A stretch of DNA of 64,000 nt from Sitta carolinensis (Eukaryota > Chordata > Aves > Passeriformes > Sittidae), in contig CM063288.1 of assembly GCA_032173965.1 (NCBI GenBank), forward strand, positions 11,264,501-11,328,500, written 5' to 3'. Shown piece by piece: positions 38,792 to 51,740 of this stretch; position 1 is the stretch's first letter; every line of letters begins with the position of its first letter. The position numbers and the translations under genes were made by a program. Below the pieces are notes generated by a model. The model saw nothing but the letters and a program-made list of their open reading frames with translations. It was not told where the DNA came from and did no database searches.

Positions 38792-38851
38792 GAGCATCCA
38801 CTGCAGACAGTTTGTGGGGCAGAGAAACCCAGGCTCTGCCCCTGGATGCTC
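38792..38851. repeat. Interrupted 18-bp stem-loop
   Basis: Two adjacent perfect inverted repeats share one continuous right side. Outer arms are gagcatcca (38792-38800) and tggatgctc (38843-38851). Inner arms are ggggcagag (38816-38824) and ctctgcccc (38834-38842). The right arms are contiguous (18 nt). The left arms are separated by a 15-nt insertion (38801-38815). The terminal loop is 9 nt (38825-38833). RNA from either strand would fold into a hairpin with a 15-nt one-sided bulge. Confidence 0.85.
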
Positions 38852-41800
38852 TCTCACATGCACAGCTTCATGGGCAGCTCTGTAAAATTACTATTTCATC
38901 TTTTGTAAACTCAGTACTAATTACAAGAGTCTAGACTAGGAGCAAAACCCAAGGTATTAGAGGCCAATGTTTTTAGGCCAGAAGGTAAAAAGGAGTACAA
39001 GCAATAAAGAGAATTGTATTAAAGATATGAACTACCTGCAAGGGGACTAGAAGACCTATAAAAAAAAGACAAAGTGAGTTAGGAGGATTATTAAGGAACC
39101 AGAAAGAGATATTGAGTACCAGACTTACAGAGAGATTCCCAGAAAGCATAATGCACTGTGGACAAGCCTGTACCAGACAGAGAGTAAACAAGACGATTAC
39201 TCCAGTAAAAACGTTAGGGGTGAACTGCCGTCAGCAGGTGATGAAATGGGGGAACTTATGAAGTGATGTTTTTCTTTCTACCTCTTTGCAGTGAGGGAGG
39301 ACCCAATGCCATGACAGAAACAATATATCTGGGAGGGAGAGGAATAAATAAATGCAGATAGCCACAGAAGTGGTGCTGAAAAATGTAGAGTATTCACCAT
39401 TGCCAGATACACAAAACACCCAGTTAAAAGAGAAAATGCAGCTAACAGCTGTGTGGGAAAAGGAGATAACAGCCAGAAAGCATCAGATCTAAGAAGCTAA
39501 CAGCTAGCAGAGGAACACAATGTATTACCACAGCACTGAGATACCCAAGCAGGACCAGGGGAACCAGCAGGCAAGCAGAACCCTGACATCCACAGGATTA
39601 GGAGTCTGCTGCAGCTACTCTGCGAAGCCCCATTTCATCATGCCCTGCAGCGCTCCAAGGCGTGGCTGATCCATGTACACACTGGAACAATGACAGATCC
39701 AGAGTGCAAAGAAATTTGGCAATCTGCTTGTAGCATTACTTTGATGTAGTCCCAGACAAATAGGCAAAGTTTTATCCCCATATTTCATTATAATATTCAA
39801 GTAGGAAAAAAATTATGTGCTTCAGGTATAAGTGGAAGCCTTAAGCAGGAGAGCCAGAAGGCTCATGGCCATAGACTTCAGCTGGGACTCTAAGGACCTG
39901 TCATTCACTCTGCCCAAAAGCCAGAGCAGACACTGGGCATCACTATACTTGGTTCTTTCCACTCACACCAAGGAACAAGACTGTGAAGGTGGAAGAGGAG
40001 AAACTGAGATATAAAGCATTACAGAGGCTTGGCTTCTTTCTTCACACAAGTCCATGGCACAAATGGCAATTCCTTATAAATCAGTAATAATGCCAGTCAA
40101 GCCAGTACAGTTACGAGAATTAAAAGGGAATCCAATCCATTTAACTGGATCTATCGACTTTTACATTAGCCCTCAAAAGTCCCCATTTCAGATGAAAAGA
40201 AGATTTGCAAGGAACACAGATCAAGTACACAAAACAGCTAAATTTCACCTCATCCTTAAACTCCTGATGTGGGTGGTAAGCACAGGCATGGGGGAGTGAT
40301 GATATTAAAACACCAGACTATTTACAAACAAAACTCATCACCCCTTCTGCAACAAATGCTTCTGCATGGGATGAGTTCTACAGAACAACACTGTCCTTAT
40401 AAAAGTGTCCAGAAAGGAAGAAGTGCAAAAATTCTAAGGCCTGTTCCTGACATACACACTTTGTATTTCTCTCACGTAATGTTTGTATTCCCACAGATAT
40501 ACACACAAGATTTTTCCTTAGAGAAAAGGTGTAACTGTTTTTCAGATTAATTCTAAAATGTGAATAGTCCCATGCTTACTAAAACTAAGGGTACAATTTC
40601 AGGTTTATGTGATCTGTTAGGTAACAAATGCCCAATGCTGTCATGCCTATTTGGTAGCTGCTTCACTTCTCCTGACCCACAGTTAGCCCTTAATTAGTCC
40701 TTAACTAGTCATCTGTTACAGTGATTAATAAGGTGAATTGCCACTCAAGAGACCTAATTTCCCTCCTCTTCTTCTGTTGTGTCTATATGGATAGCAAATC
40801 TTTTTACTAAGGATGGTATGGAGTGCATCCACCTATTCTTGGGTTTTGTACCTATTTCCATGGCAGTGTGGTTCGGGCTCAGTTCTCCAGGACAAATGAA
40901 TGTTTTAAATTATATTTCCATAAGTATTAGCTCAAGGGACTGTATATGGCAAATTTACAACTCCTTCCATTTTTCTACAGAAAGATGAGGAGCATGACTG
41001 CTTGTAAATAACAGGCTTGAGGATATAAATCATCTCTCTGCTTCCATCCCTCCGTCCCAGAGACTGTGAAGCCAAAAACACACAGTTCATTACCACTTAG
41101 TTGTTATTTGGCCAAGTTTCAAATAGCATAAATGTGTATCTTCGTGTGGCAGACAAGGATCAGTTCAGCCTTGTGCTGTGTGTGTCAAGCAGAGGTCATG
41201 CTGGCTGAAAGGGAGCCTTCACAGGTTCTGCACGTGCCCAGGACAGCTCAAGAGATAGACAAGATGGGAAACGGCAGTCAGCCTAAATGAAGTTACTGCC
41301 CTGTCTTTTCTTCTGAGCTCTGCAGAGCCAGGACCTTGGCCAAGGGGTAAGATGGAGCCATAGCACCAAATAGAGAGCACCAGCATCACAAGTCCGAGGG
41401 AACCAAAACAGCAAGACCCACGTCCAACTGTACCACAGGTTCCTATTCGATCATGGACATGACCTTCTCCCTCCATTCCTCCTTTTGCGGTGACAGCTGT
41501 GCAACTTTTACCTCCTTCCCAAATGCACTGAGGCTTAACACATTGATTTGTGTCAGGAAGAGGGCAGAGCAGACACCACTCCAAGTGCAAAGCAGTGTCT
41601 GGCAGGTGCAGGTAATCAGCTGAGTGATGGGTGCTACAGGAACACTCACAAGTAAATAATAAATCTGTCTGGGCTGTGAAGCACATTGCACAGCAACTAA
41701 TGCTTCCCTCTGCAGAGATGATTCTGAAGAACAGTGTCTGGCTGCGTGCTCAGCGGCGACCTGCCCCTGAACACAGGATAGCTGTGCAGGGTCCCACCAC

Positions 41801-42893
41801 ACCACCCTGACTTTGAAGAATATTATAGTAGCTTTAAAGCTCTCAGATATTAAGAGATCATTACTCACTGTCTCCTCAGAGCTGATGGAGTCCTTGCCCT
41901 ATGTGTTCTCCATTTAACAAATGTCACTGTTTTACAACACACACCGCTGAGGAACAGAGGAATCTTTCAGTTCAAACAGAACTGCGACAGATTTAAAAGC
42001 CAGGAGCACTTCACGCTTGCTGGGGAGCAAAGCAGTTCTGCAGCCTCAGGTCAGGGTAACAAGACCTGAGAGAAACTGCCCTAAGCAGAAGGGCTTTTGC
42101 TGGCAAACCCTGCCCTCCTTACTCCTGTAACCTCCTGCAGTTACAGGCTGCACAGCAGACCTAGCAGTGAGGCTGAGGAATGCAGGAAGCTTGCAACAGA
42201 TTTAGGGTTCATATACTCCAGCTCCTGCTCAGCTGACCAGCGCCATATGGGATGAACTCTGGATAGATTCTGCAGTCAAGCCTCCAAGGTTGGAGCTGAG
42301 AGGCATCTTCTCATCTGGGCAGCACTGGCTCAACCATGCTGTTGTTTCTGCTTCCATGCAGTGGGTGACTGAGCTGACATCGAATTATCACCATTTCTAG
42401 CAAATATGAATGTTTTCCCTATGCTAACCCAGGAGCAAATGTGAAACCCTTCAAATTTAGTCAACAGTAATCACAAATCTACATACCAGTAACAATGCAA
42501 AGGACAATTAATAATTGTGCTCCTGTTAATACAGAAAAAAAGTTTTATCATAACTAAGTAATTTCTTTAAACTCAAGAAGGATAAAATGGCACAGAAAAT
42601 CTACAGTATCATAAAAACTTCCATTCCAGTGCACAATGGATTTAATACCATTATCTAAAGATAGCATGTGTTCCTTTTCTTCTGAAATCATCCATTTCTC
42701 ATCTATGGTTAATTACTTTATATGAGAGATGCTTAAAAATTATTTCCCCCATGTGGAAAACTTGGATGAAAATGAGAACTTTCTGCTTGAGAATCAAAAT
42801 CCTCAGTAGAAAACTTGGATTTTTTTCTTTTTCCTCATCTCCTCACAGCACCGTATTAAAAGTTCTGAGTTTTAGTTTTCTATAAGTATCAGC
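38852..42893. other. Non-coding stretch, nothing recognised
   Basis: No supported gene. Overlapping minus-strand frames of 155 and 141 codons at 41.2-41.9 kb are shadows of one another and resemble nothing known. A weak MIR-like hint near 39.99-40.04 kb was too short to call. Confidence 0.5.
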
Positions 42894-42914
42894 TTTTTTT
42901 TTTTTTTTTTTTTT
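42894..42914. repeat. Poly(T) tract of 21
   Basis: Uninterrupted run of 21 thymines, followed 36 bp later by the 31-bp direct repeat. No poly(A) signal or target duplication identified, so I do not call it a retroposed tail. Confidence 0.95.
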
Positions 42915-42950
42915 CCAAAGAAAGCAAATGCCCTCCATGATTTGCTGTTT

Positions 42951-43024
42951 CCTATTTCAAAACTAGAATTTTGTTGGCATTAGGTCTGGTTGGCCTATTT
43001 CAAAACTAGAATTTTGTTGGCATT
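42951..43024. repeat. Exact 31-bp direct repeat, 43-bp period
   Basis: The sequence starting cctatttcaaaactagaatt occurs at 42951-42981 and again at 42994-43024 with all 31 bases identical, separated by 12 bp (aggtctggttgg). This is a partial tandem duplication (about 1.7 copies of a 43-bp unit). The lack of mismatches suggests a recent event, or an assembly artefact next to the T21 tract. Confidence 0.95.
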
Positions 43025-43789
43025 GCGCTGGTCTCAGTGCTACCACAGCTGGTTAATATCCAAAAGAACTCGGAATTGCTGACAGACACTTTTGTTTTAA
43101 TGCTCTGACACTGTCTTGCACCACTACCCTGGGTTGTGCCCACTGGAACAAGCACTGTGGAGGGAGGTGAATTTGCAGAATCAGACTCAGGGACAAGGGT
43201 ACACTGTATTTTTGAACACATCTCGTCCCTTCAGTATTGTGTCAGAAGCATTTTGGCAGTCCTCAACACTGGTTTCTGGAGGCAGAGTGATTCTCTGCAA
43301 ACACAGCAGTAACAGACTTTTTCACCTCTTACCCTAGAACCAAAACAACCCTCCCCTGGGCCTTATCAGAGCCACTCACATGCTAAATGATTGTGCAAAA
43401 GGGGCCCAAAATGCAGGAGGAACTTGGATGCTATTCCATCTCTAATGTAATAACAGAGGTACTGCTCAAGAGTGATGTACTCTGTGTCCCTCAGTCCCTC
43501 CAAGATCCCAATTAATATGATTCCATTAACTTCAAAAGGTGTGCTAAGTAGTAATGCTCTGGGTCATTAATTCCGACAACGTCAGCATGCTCTTGCTGTG
43601 ACATTTACCTTAATTAGTGTTATAACCCACTACCTTGACTGCAAGCTTCACAGGTAATAATTCACATCCAAGTCCCCTACAAACAGAATTCTGTGTGCTC
43701 TCTGCCAGAAACTACACATGGTAGAAAAAAGCACAGGGGTACAGGATTTGAAATGTTAAGAGAAAAGAAAAGGGGTTTAAAAGGTGTTG
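43025..43789. other. Non-coding stretch, nothing recognised
   Basis: No supported gene. Around 43.51-43.63 kb several homeodomain-type TAAT/TTAATTAG cores cluster with a cgtcagcatgctc element; possibly regulatory, not assignable. Confidence 0.4.
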
Positions 43790-43850
43790 CCTGAGTTATT
43801 GTATCTCTTTGAGCCTCAGTTACCCCCTAAGGGTCTGTTAGGCCCCAAAA
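43790..43850 (+). mobile_element. Short MIR-like relic, plus strand
   Basis: gtatctctttgagcctcagt followed by taccccctaagggtctgtta fits the MIR block 'cttaacctctttgagcctcagtttccccatctgtaa'. Only about 55 bp aligns, so this could be chance similarity. Confidence 0.4.
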
Positions 43851-46800
43851 CTGACAATTTAGGATGTTCTTCAGAGATCCACCAAAACCAATAGACTCAA
43901 AAAATTGTCTCTACATGGATTTAGTTTGTAGCAAACTCTAGGCATTTTGTAAAATGTTTATAGGGGTTAGACTGAGTTCAAAAGGATTTGGTCTCTTGAA
44001 AATGAGAAGCAAGGTCCCCATCTACCCTGAAAACAGCCCCTGAAATACTCAGAATGCTGCCAGAAATCCATATGACGTGTGACTTTGGTTCTGCCTCAAT
44101 GGGAACAAGGTGGACCCTGGGGAGACAAACCTTACAGGGGTATTTTCAGTTTAGAATGGGGCAAGTACATATGCCATAGGAGAACATATACCTGAAAGAG
44201 GAAAAATAGAAACTATGCCAACTTTCCCACAATTTCTTAGTTTCTGCTGTAATTTAAAACAAAAAATTCTTACAGAAGGGAAGTAATGATAAATGGTACC
44301 CAAGAACACCACTGTAATAAGAAATAGATAAGAACCACTGACACACAAGGGAACAAGCAGCCAAGGCCTGTCCAGCCACCAGGCACCCATGTTCATGGTC
44401 TTCACAGTCATCTCCTGCAGGAGCAGCAGCCAGAACTCCCATCTTACTATAAAATTTCCACTGGCCAAAGGATCAGGATACCTACCTTCACATTAGGATC
44501 CATTAGACACATGAGCTTAGCTCAATTTCCCCCACAGATTCTAAAACTTGAGAAGCACTAAGTACTAAAACAGTCAGCAAAGGAAACACCAGTCTAGGCA
44601 GCATTTTCTGAATGAGCCAACTGGAAGAAACAGGAGAGAAAGAGCTCATGATGCCTTGTAACATCCAAGCTCTCATGACAGATACAGTTTGACCAGAAGT
44701 CTTTGAAGGTCAAGTCCCCCAGAACATGCAGTGTTGCTAAAGGGCCAGATCTCAAGCAAGGTGTGCTGGCAAGGTATCAGTGCAAGGGGACAATGATGCC
44801 AGTGGGTACAGGCCAAACAGTCATGCAGAAAGGTATAGGCTGATGGAAGGAAATGAATATTGAGTAAAGATAGGAAACTCAAACAAAAAGTACCATATCC
44901 TTCAAAGACAAAGTTGGGGATTGACTCCAGAAAGTGACAGAGGTTGAGATGCACAGTTTGTCTCTTAAATGCTCTCTCATCCTCTCACCCAGACACCACA
45001 GATGTTCCTGGTAACAATCCCTCTTGTAGCTAAATGAGATAACATGGAAGGCTGAGAAATGCCAAAAATGTTGTTCCCAGATCACTAATTCCTTGGTTTT
45101 CCCACTAATACTGCCAAGAAAAGAGGCACTGGCTGCCAGTTAGAGTTTCTGAAGGCAACACTACTTCAGAAAAAATTCAGATGAGACCAAACAACTCATT
45201 TCCCCCCAGGACTTCATTTCCATCACCAGGGAGGAAAATGTAATGCAACTCTGCAGGCCTTTGACGCTGAAGTCTGAGGATCCAGTCTGATCTCTATTAT
45301 ATTCATGTATATCAAGGCCTGCTTGTGCCACACAGTCAGTGACATTTCACCGCTGCAGTATTAATAAGGCACCAGATATCACCTTCCCTGACGTGCATAC
45401 AGAAAGGAGATGGAAGATACCTTGATTAAATTCACTGACATTTTCTTTACATGTGAGACTAGGCCAATTGGCAAAAGATAGAAAGAAAAACTCCTGATGT
45501 CAAAGAGGAGGTCTGTGCTGGTGCAGGACCTGAAGCAGGTTTTCCTCATACTAGACCAGTGAAAATTCACTAGATGAGAGGTTAAGAGAAATGAGTAATG
45601 ACATCAGTCCCCATCTCCCACCTCTCTGCCACAGCACTTGGATTTCACAATATCAGCACAGTCTCGTGCCTTCCCTCCAGCTTCATGACCTATGAATGAC
45701 ATGGAGGGAACATAGCAACGCTTGGAATCTGGCACAGCAACCCTGCACTTCCCCTCCCATAGCACACAACCTCAGTACATGAGCTCATCATTCATGAGGT
45801 GTTAGGACTGGGGGAGCATGCACCCCACCAGACTGACACCCCCACAACACAACAGCATCCTTCCTCCTTTCCACCAAGATTCTAAGAGCTTCAGTGATTC
45901 TGGTAATTCTCAGCTTTCTGCTAGAAACAGATTGAGGAACAGACCAGAAAAAAAACACTTACTTGAACCACACCGAGTGTTATGTTTTGATGAAGCATGA
46001 TGGGGTTTGCAACCACCAAGGGATCAGTCATAAACATTCATTCCCACTAATGCAGTCATGAGTGGTTACTCTCAGTGGATCTGAAAAGCAATACAAGACA
46101 TAGGCCATCAGCAGGTTAAATGAAAAATAAGCAAAAGTCAGGGGCATATTCCAAACTATTGCTCCAATCCCACTGTGTTCAGTACTGGAAACAGCTCAAA
46201 CAGAGGTTCAAGCCACAGGATTTCCAAACAGCTCCCTGACCTCTTGCACTTTAGGAAAGCTGAGACTGTCTTCTGTGGCCTGACTTTTAGTGCCAATTTT
46301 TTTTTTTTTCTCAGAGGCTGGTCCAAGTCTGTGGACTGTGCAGCCTGCAAGATCCAAAAATCTGCTAAAAACCACTCTACCTCTCCTTCCAAGTGCCAAG
46401 CCCATTTCCCAGTGGGGCAGGCCATTTAATGCCATTCATGCTTAAAGAGAAAGATTGTGCAGTTTCATTAAACTTCTCCTTACAGCATCTTCTGCTTGGG
46501 AGAGGAGAAAAGAGGAGAATTGGCTCACCTCATTTAATGTGGGACTGACAGGTACCTTAGCATCACCAGTGGGTCAGATCTCTCAAGGCTGATTAGAAAA
46601 ACCTGCAGCAAATATCTGTAACAGCTCCTGGTCAAAACCACCCATAAGCCTCAGGAACCTCAGCCTGGATCATGATGAAGATGGCAAAGGCCCAACTATA
46701 CAATTTTCCACATCTTTTTGGAAAAAACCTATCTGCTGAGCAGAGAGTCACTAAAAAGAAGTGCCACTTGTTTCAGACTCACAGAGTCATCTCTGGAAGA

Positions 46801-49800
46801 TGATAGTTCTCACATAAATTAGTCACTATAAAACAGAGAACCAACACTAGGGAAAAAAAGGAGGAAATAATACAAGAGGTTTTTCTTGGTTCATGACTGG
46901 AACAGCTACTGTCACTTAAATTTTATTAGGAAAGATTAAAAGGAGCCTTGGAGTGAAGCTGCTGTGATGAAGTGGTCCCAGGTTCTCTATAACTATGATT
47001 GGCACCATACTGATGTGTCAGCATGACAAAGTTATGATAGTTATTGCACTGGCCCTAAAACAGACCCTTCTGCCTGAGGCAAATAATAAAAAATGGGGAA
47101 GAAACCTACAGGAAAACTCAATCCACCTGGTCACAGAGATAGACATTTGCCTCAGCTTTATGGGTTTTTTGGAAGCGTCATGAAGTAGACAGTCAATACT
47201 GCTAAATCTCTAAGTGTATGATTCTTCTCATAAATATCTTTGTATTCCAGTCTGTAAGTGAGGTTTGGTGTATGGCTGGTCCACACCTGCCCTCTCCTAT
47301 GGAAGCAGTGGCCCTAGGACACAGGAGGGAGCAGGATGAGGAGCTTCTCATTGGTTCATAACAGTGCTTGCCTAGCTCATCCTAGCTGTTTCTGCCCTGC
47401 AAACAGGCTCTGTGAGTCACACTTAACTCTTGCTAAGTTGGACCTCTGGTTTTACACCCATCTTCATCCTCAGCCACAGGAAAGGAACAACAACAAAAGG
47501 TCTTTGGGCTGGTGCCATCACTCTGAACTGCTCTGGAATGAGCAGTCACTCGGAAGTCACAAATTCCTGTGTCCACACTGCCAGCCCTCACAGTGCATGT
47601 GCAAATATCTCAATTTCTGCAGGCTGCTGCCTTTGAAACCTCTGCCTGCCCTCGAGATGCCTTTTGACATACGCAACTACTCACTGACTGCGTTACACCA
47701 CACACCCAAGCACTATCTCTGGCCTCAAGAGACACTGCCTGCACAAGCACAGCTAACAAACAGAAGCATAATGAGCCCTTCTCACCACTCTGAAGCTGAA
47801 GGTGAGATCCCTTTTTAATAACAGGGTATTTTGAAGGATTTATAAGCTCTGGCTGTCTCAATACACAAATGACAGCATCAATCAGAGACAGACAGCAGAG
47901 GAGGAAAGCAATATACCTGTTAGGTGAGAGGAATGCTGATGTAAGGCACAGGCAGCCAGGCTGGGACTGCCAGAAGCTGAGGTTTTTGCCTGAACCTTCC
48001 AACCTGGCAAGAGGCGTGGAGCTAGCAGTGAAAGAAAAATTGCATTCTGCATCCCAAGCAGGTTTGGGTTGTAGTTTAGGACAGACTGAGTCCCCTTGGT
48101 TCCATCCCTTCCTGTCTCAGGGACTCTCTGCATGCTGCTTACAATAAAGCCACAGGACCTCACAGCCCAAAGAAGAGGCTTCTTTGACATCTGTTTGCAC
48201 ACCACAGTCCCTCACTGCTGCTGATGCACAGACCACTGCTAACTGAAACCTGTGATTCCTCTACTCATTTACAGGCCATACACACCAGGTAAAATCGATT
48301 TCTTGTTCAGAGGCTGCAAAACCAGAGGAAGTCAAGTTGGAGTAACTGCATCCCTTAAAGACACCTTGAGAAAAGAACAGCACTTAAAGGCAACCAAAGG
48401 TGGTCAAGCATATGGTAATCCCACGTTGCAGTAAGAACCTGAACAACACTGCACATGAACTCAGACAGTCTGGGGCACTAAGTGATCTACAGCTGGAAAC
48501 CCACAGTATATCTGCACTGGCCCATCACCCTTTCTGGCCCTACACATGGGACCAGAATAGCTGTAGTACCAGTGATGGAGATATTGTACAAAAACAAGGC
48601 AGATGGTGCTCTGAAACAGGGCACAAGGCTGGAGAGATTGTTTGTTTTCAGTGTTTGATCTGCAAAGCCAAAGCAGAAGGCGAGCCTGCCCATCCAGTGG
48701 GGTTATTTTAATTCAGATTCACCCAGAGAGACTTTTTAATTTGAGGTCAGGGGTTCAGCTGGCTCTGTGCTTGTCTGGTTATTTCACAGATAATACCTAA
48801 TACAGTTTGAAAGGAAACTTATGTTCATGTATTTTCAAAGATTTCTAGCAAGCCTCCTGGGCAACGTTCCCAATTTAGAACTTATCTGTAAACTAGAGAA
48901 ACCTATTGAGTTGGAGTTTGATTGTCCTATTCCATTAGATACTGCTCAGATAGGAACACACTGCACAGTAAATCCTGCATTTCACTCCCATGGCTGTTCT
49001 ATTTAAACAAGTATAGCGTAGAAAACTGAGATTTTTGCAACTTTGAAAAATCCCATTTTAAAATAAAAACAAAGCCTCTCAAATCCTCTCTGAAAGAAAT
49101 GCACGTGTACCCCTGTGGTGAGGAGGTATCAACTGGGAGAGGGTGAGACCTTTCAAGCCCAGGTTGACTTTTCAGCTGGTCTCCTCCAAGCAGGCTACTG
49201 GGCATGCCACCATCTCTGCTGTTGGAGCTTCTTCACACTGCATAAACATCACAGCTTCAACCAGTGACTTGAACCCAGCTTCCTCAGGGCTAGTGAATAT
49301 TTCTCTTCTACAAACTGGAGCTCTTTCAATAGGATGAATCGATAAAAACTTGACCTAAAAAACCCAGCCCGGTACACAAAGTTGGGATACATTCATCCAA
49401 ACTCACATTCAGCATTCTCTCTCAGCTCCTGCTGTCCTGTTAACTCTCATGCTCTGCACTGTAACAGAGCATGCAATTATTTCTCTCTGTCCTTAGTCCA
49501 AGTGGAGTTTAATCAAAGCCACTCCCTTTTGAGAAGTATTTTCTGAACAAAATTATTTCATCAAAGTGTTTTCAGCCATTTCAAGTACAACAGCTCAAAA
49601 GCATTTGTTGCATTGTGCCTACTCTGCAATTTAGAAAATCAATAGGAAATCCTTGCCTTTGTCACCAGGTAACAGTGAGAACCTTTGCCATGCAGACACT
49701 CCTTTCTTATCATGTGCTTTTAACAACACTTCTGCCTCCAGCTTCTCTTTGCACCCAGGCACTCTGCAGATACACTCAAGAGCCAAGTCAGCATCTCATT

Positions 49801-50100
49801 CATGGAACAGATGAGGCAGAACAAAAAGACTGAAAACACACCTCTCTTGAAGAAGGGAAAGCTGAAGTCTCTGTAATTCTGCAGGGCAAACTGAGCAAGC
49901 AACAAGACCCTCACTTTCCTCTGGTGACAGCCCCGATGAATTACAGCCCCAGGAAGGCAGCTGGGAGTGCAGAAGCAGAATGTGAGCACTTGGGCTAACA
50001 GAGCAAACTGCCAAATGGCAAGGGACAGAGAAGGTTCCTGTGTGCAAACAGCAGCTGACGTTCCTTCCACATCCCCGCTCCACCCTCCCAGCACAGAGCC
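43851..50100. other. Non-coding stretch, nothing recognised
   Basis: About 6.2 kb with no supported gene. It holds a 160-codon plus-strand frame at 47336-47818 and a hydrophobic 105-codon minus-strand frame at 44151-44468; neither has a recognisable domain, homologue or gene-like context. T13 tract near 46.3 kb. Confidence 0.5.
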
Positions 50101-50282
50101 TGCCCCACACCTCCCGTGTACCCGCACACACCTTGCCAGGGCTGACGGCTGCGGTTTAGCTTTGCTTCCAGTGCCACTGCCTGGCCAGCGCGGGGACTGG
50201 CGTGCGCTCCGCGAGCCTCGCGTCTGCCCACTGCAGCAGCGGTGTCACTCACGGGCTGTCCTACTCGCAGAGCTCATCCCGA
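50101..50282. promoter_or_regulatory. Small CpG cluster
   Basis: About 16 CpG dinucleotides in 180 bp, including ccagcgcggggactggcgtg and ctccgcgagcctcgcgtctg, in an otherwise strongly CpG-depleted region. It is too short for a textbook CpG island but sits 2 kb from the large island at 52.35-53.48 kb. A minus-strand splice-donor-like CAAG|GTGTGT falls at 50132/50131. It could be a subsidiary promoter or exon of the same locus, or an isolated GC-rich relic. Confidence 0.45.
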
Positions 50283-51635
50283 GTCACTGATGCATGAGGG
50301 ACACACAGGATGCCATCCAGCACGTAGGAGAGAATTCATTGACATTCACATTTCATGGTTAATCCAGGCTTTTAAGATGATGATATACATGTCTTCAGAT
50401 ATTTTATTGCTCCTGACCTTTCCTAATCAAGTCCTTACAGAAGGACCACTCAATTTCCTCATCAGCACATTCAGACATAAACAACTATAGCCACCAAGTC
50501 CAGTGCTTCAGTTTCAAGGAAAAAACAAAAAACAAAACAAAACAACCCCACAAACATACCCAATGCTTCCCAACATAAAGGCCTCACAGTCAGCACCAAA
50601 TCTTGGGACACAGATGCAGCAGTTTCTCCCTTGTCCTCCAGGGCTTTAGGGCTCATTACCAAACTAACAGATAGACAGTGTTAGTCTGTTAGGTGCTTTT
50701 TCCCATAAGACAATCTATCTGCAGTTCAAACAGATTAGAACACAGCAGGGACACAATACAACTGAAAACAACTTAAGTCTGGCACTGTTTGTCTCAGAAA
50801 GCAGGGCTCCATCCCAGTATCCTGGAGTTACACAAAGCTGTGTGTCAGAGGTATGTAGAGGAGGATGCTGAGTATTTCCTCATCAATGTGGAAAGGAAGG
50901 TACCCCTCCTGGGGGCTTGCTCCATATCCTAAAGCTCACCTGCAAGATACAGTAAGCAGTTTCAAATAGTTCTTTGGAAATTGCTATCACTCCACTGTGT
51001 TCTTCACTGAGGTGCGAAGCAAATTCTTCCAACAGGTGAGAGCAGCAGCAAACTGTAACTCTGAGATAAGAAAAGTGTCAGGGAGTTGTCTCATCAGTCC
51101 AGGTTTATCAGGATGAGGACACGGAGCTTTGAATGATGGCTGAGAAAAGAAATTATCATAACCCATAAATAAGTCTGATCTCAGACAGTTCAAGGCTTTT
51201 TTTTCAGGCTTTTTCAGTCAACTCTGAGCCCTTCCCTTCTCCAGGCCACACCACAGGTCCCATTTTCCTTCCTAGAATTTGTAGTGATTTAAACAAACAT
51301 CACTTTCCACAAAAGGTGTCACATGTTATTCTGAGGCTGTCAGAAAAACCCTTCCTTGAAAAAGTTCTCTGTCTTCATTTTTACCCCAAACAATTCACTG
51401 AACTCAACCCAGACTCACAAATAATTTTATTCTGCAAAACTGTATTTTCCAGTGAATTCATATTCCTCAAAAGGCATTTCCCCCTATGGTAATCACCTCC
51501 ACCACTTTCCTCTTTGATGTGGTGAATAACAGAATACAACTGAACAAGAACAAAACACTCCTTTACTTTACTGCTACACAAGTGACTCCACATCCAATTT
51601 TTTTGTGTCAGAAACAGGATTCTCAGACTTTCAGA
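50283..51635. other. Non-coding stretch, nothing recognised
   Basis: No supported gene. Contains a low-complexity A/C-rich run at 50519-50552 only. Confidence 0.5.
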
Positions 51636-51740
51636 GACATGAAATTACTCCAGAGAGAAGAAATTACTTGCCTACAGTTACACCAAGTGAATGGCAAGGC
51701 AAAAGTGGTCCCTTGCATTGCAACTCTGCTTGAACCACAA
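51636..51740 (-). mobile_element. MIR-like (CORE-SINE) relic, minus strand
   Basis: The plus strand reads 'gacatgaaattactccagag', 'agaagaaattacttgcctac', 'agttacaccaagtgaatggc', 'aaggcaaaagtgg'. This is collinear with the reverse complement of MIR (aaactgaggcccagagagattaagtgacttgcccaaggtcacac…agtggcagagc). One of the clearer MIR-like matches in the window. Confidence 0.65.

Noticed and set aside
39985..40040. MIR-like hint (gagaaactgagatataaagc)
   Set aside because: Only about 25 bp aligns; below what I can support.
44151..44468. 105-codon minus-strand frame with hydrophobic stretches resembling a small membrane protein
   Set aside because: Hydrophobic segments arise easily from T-rich DNA. 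No family resemblance and no neighbouring gene signals.
47336..47818. 160-codon plus-strand open frame
   Set aside because: Composition is irregular, no domain or homologue is recognised, and there are no gene signals around it. A frame of this length is expected by chance in 64 kb read in six frames.
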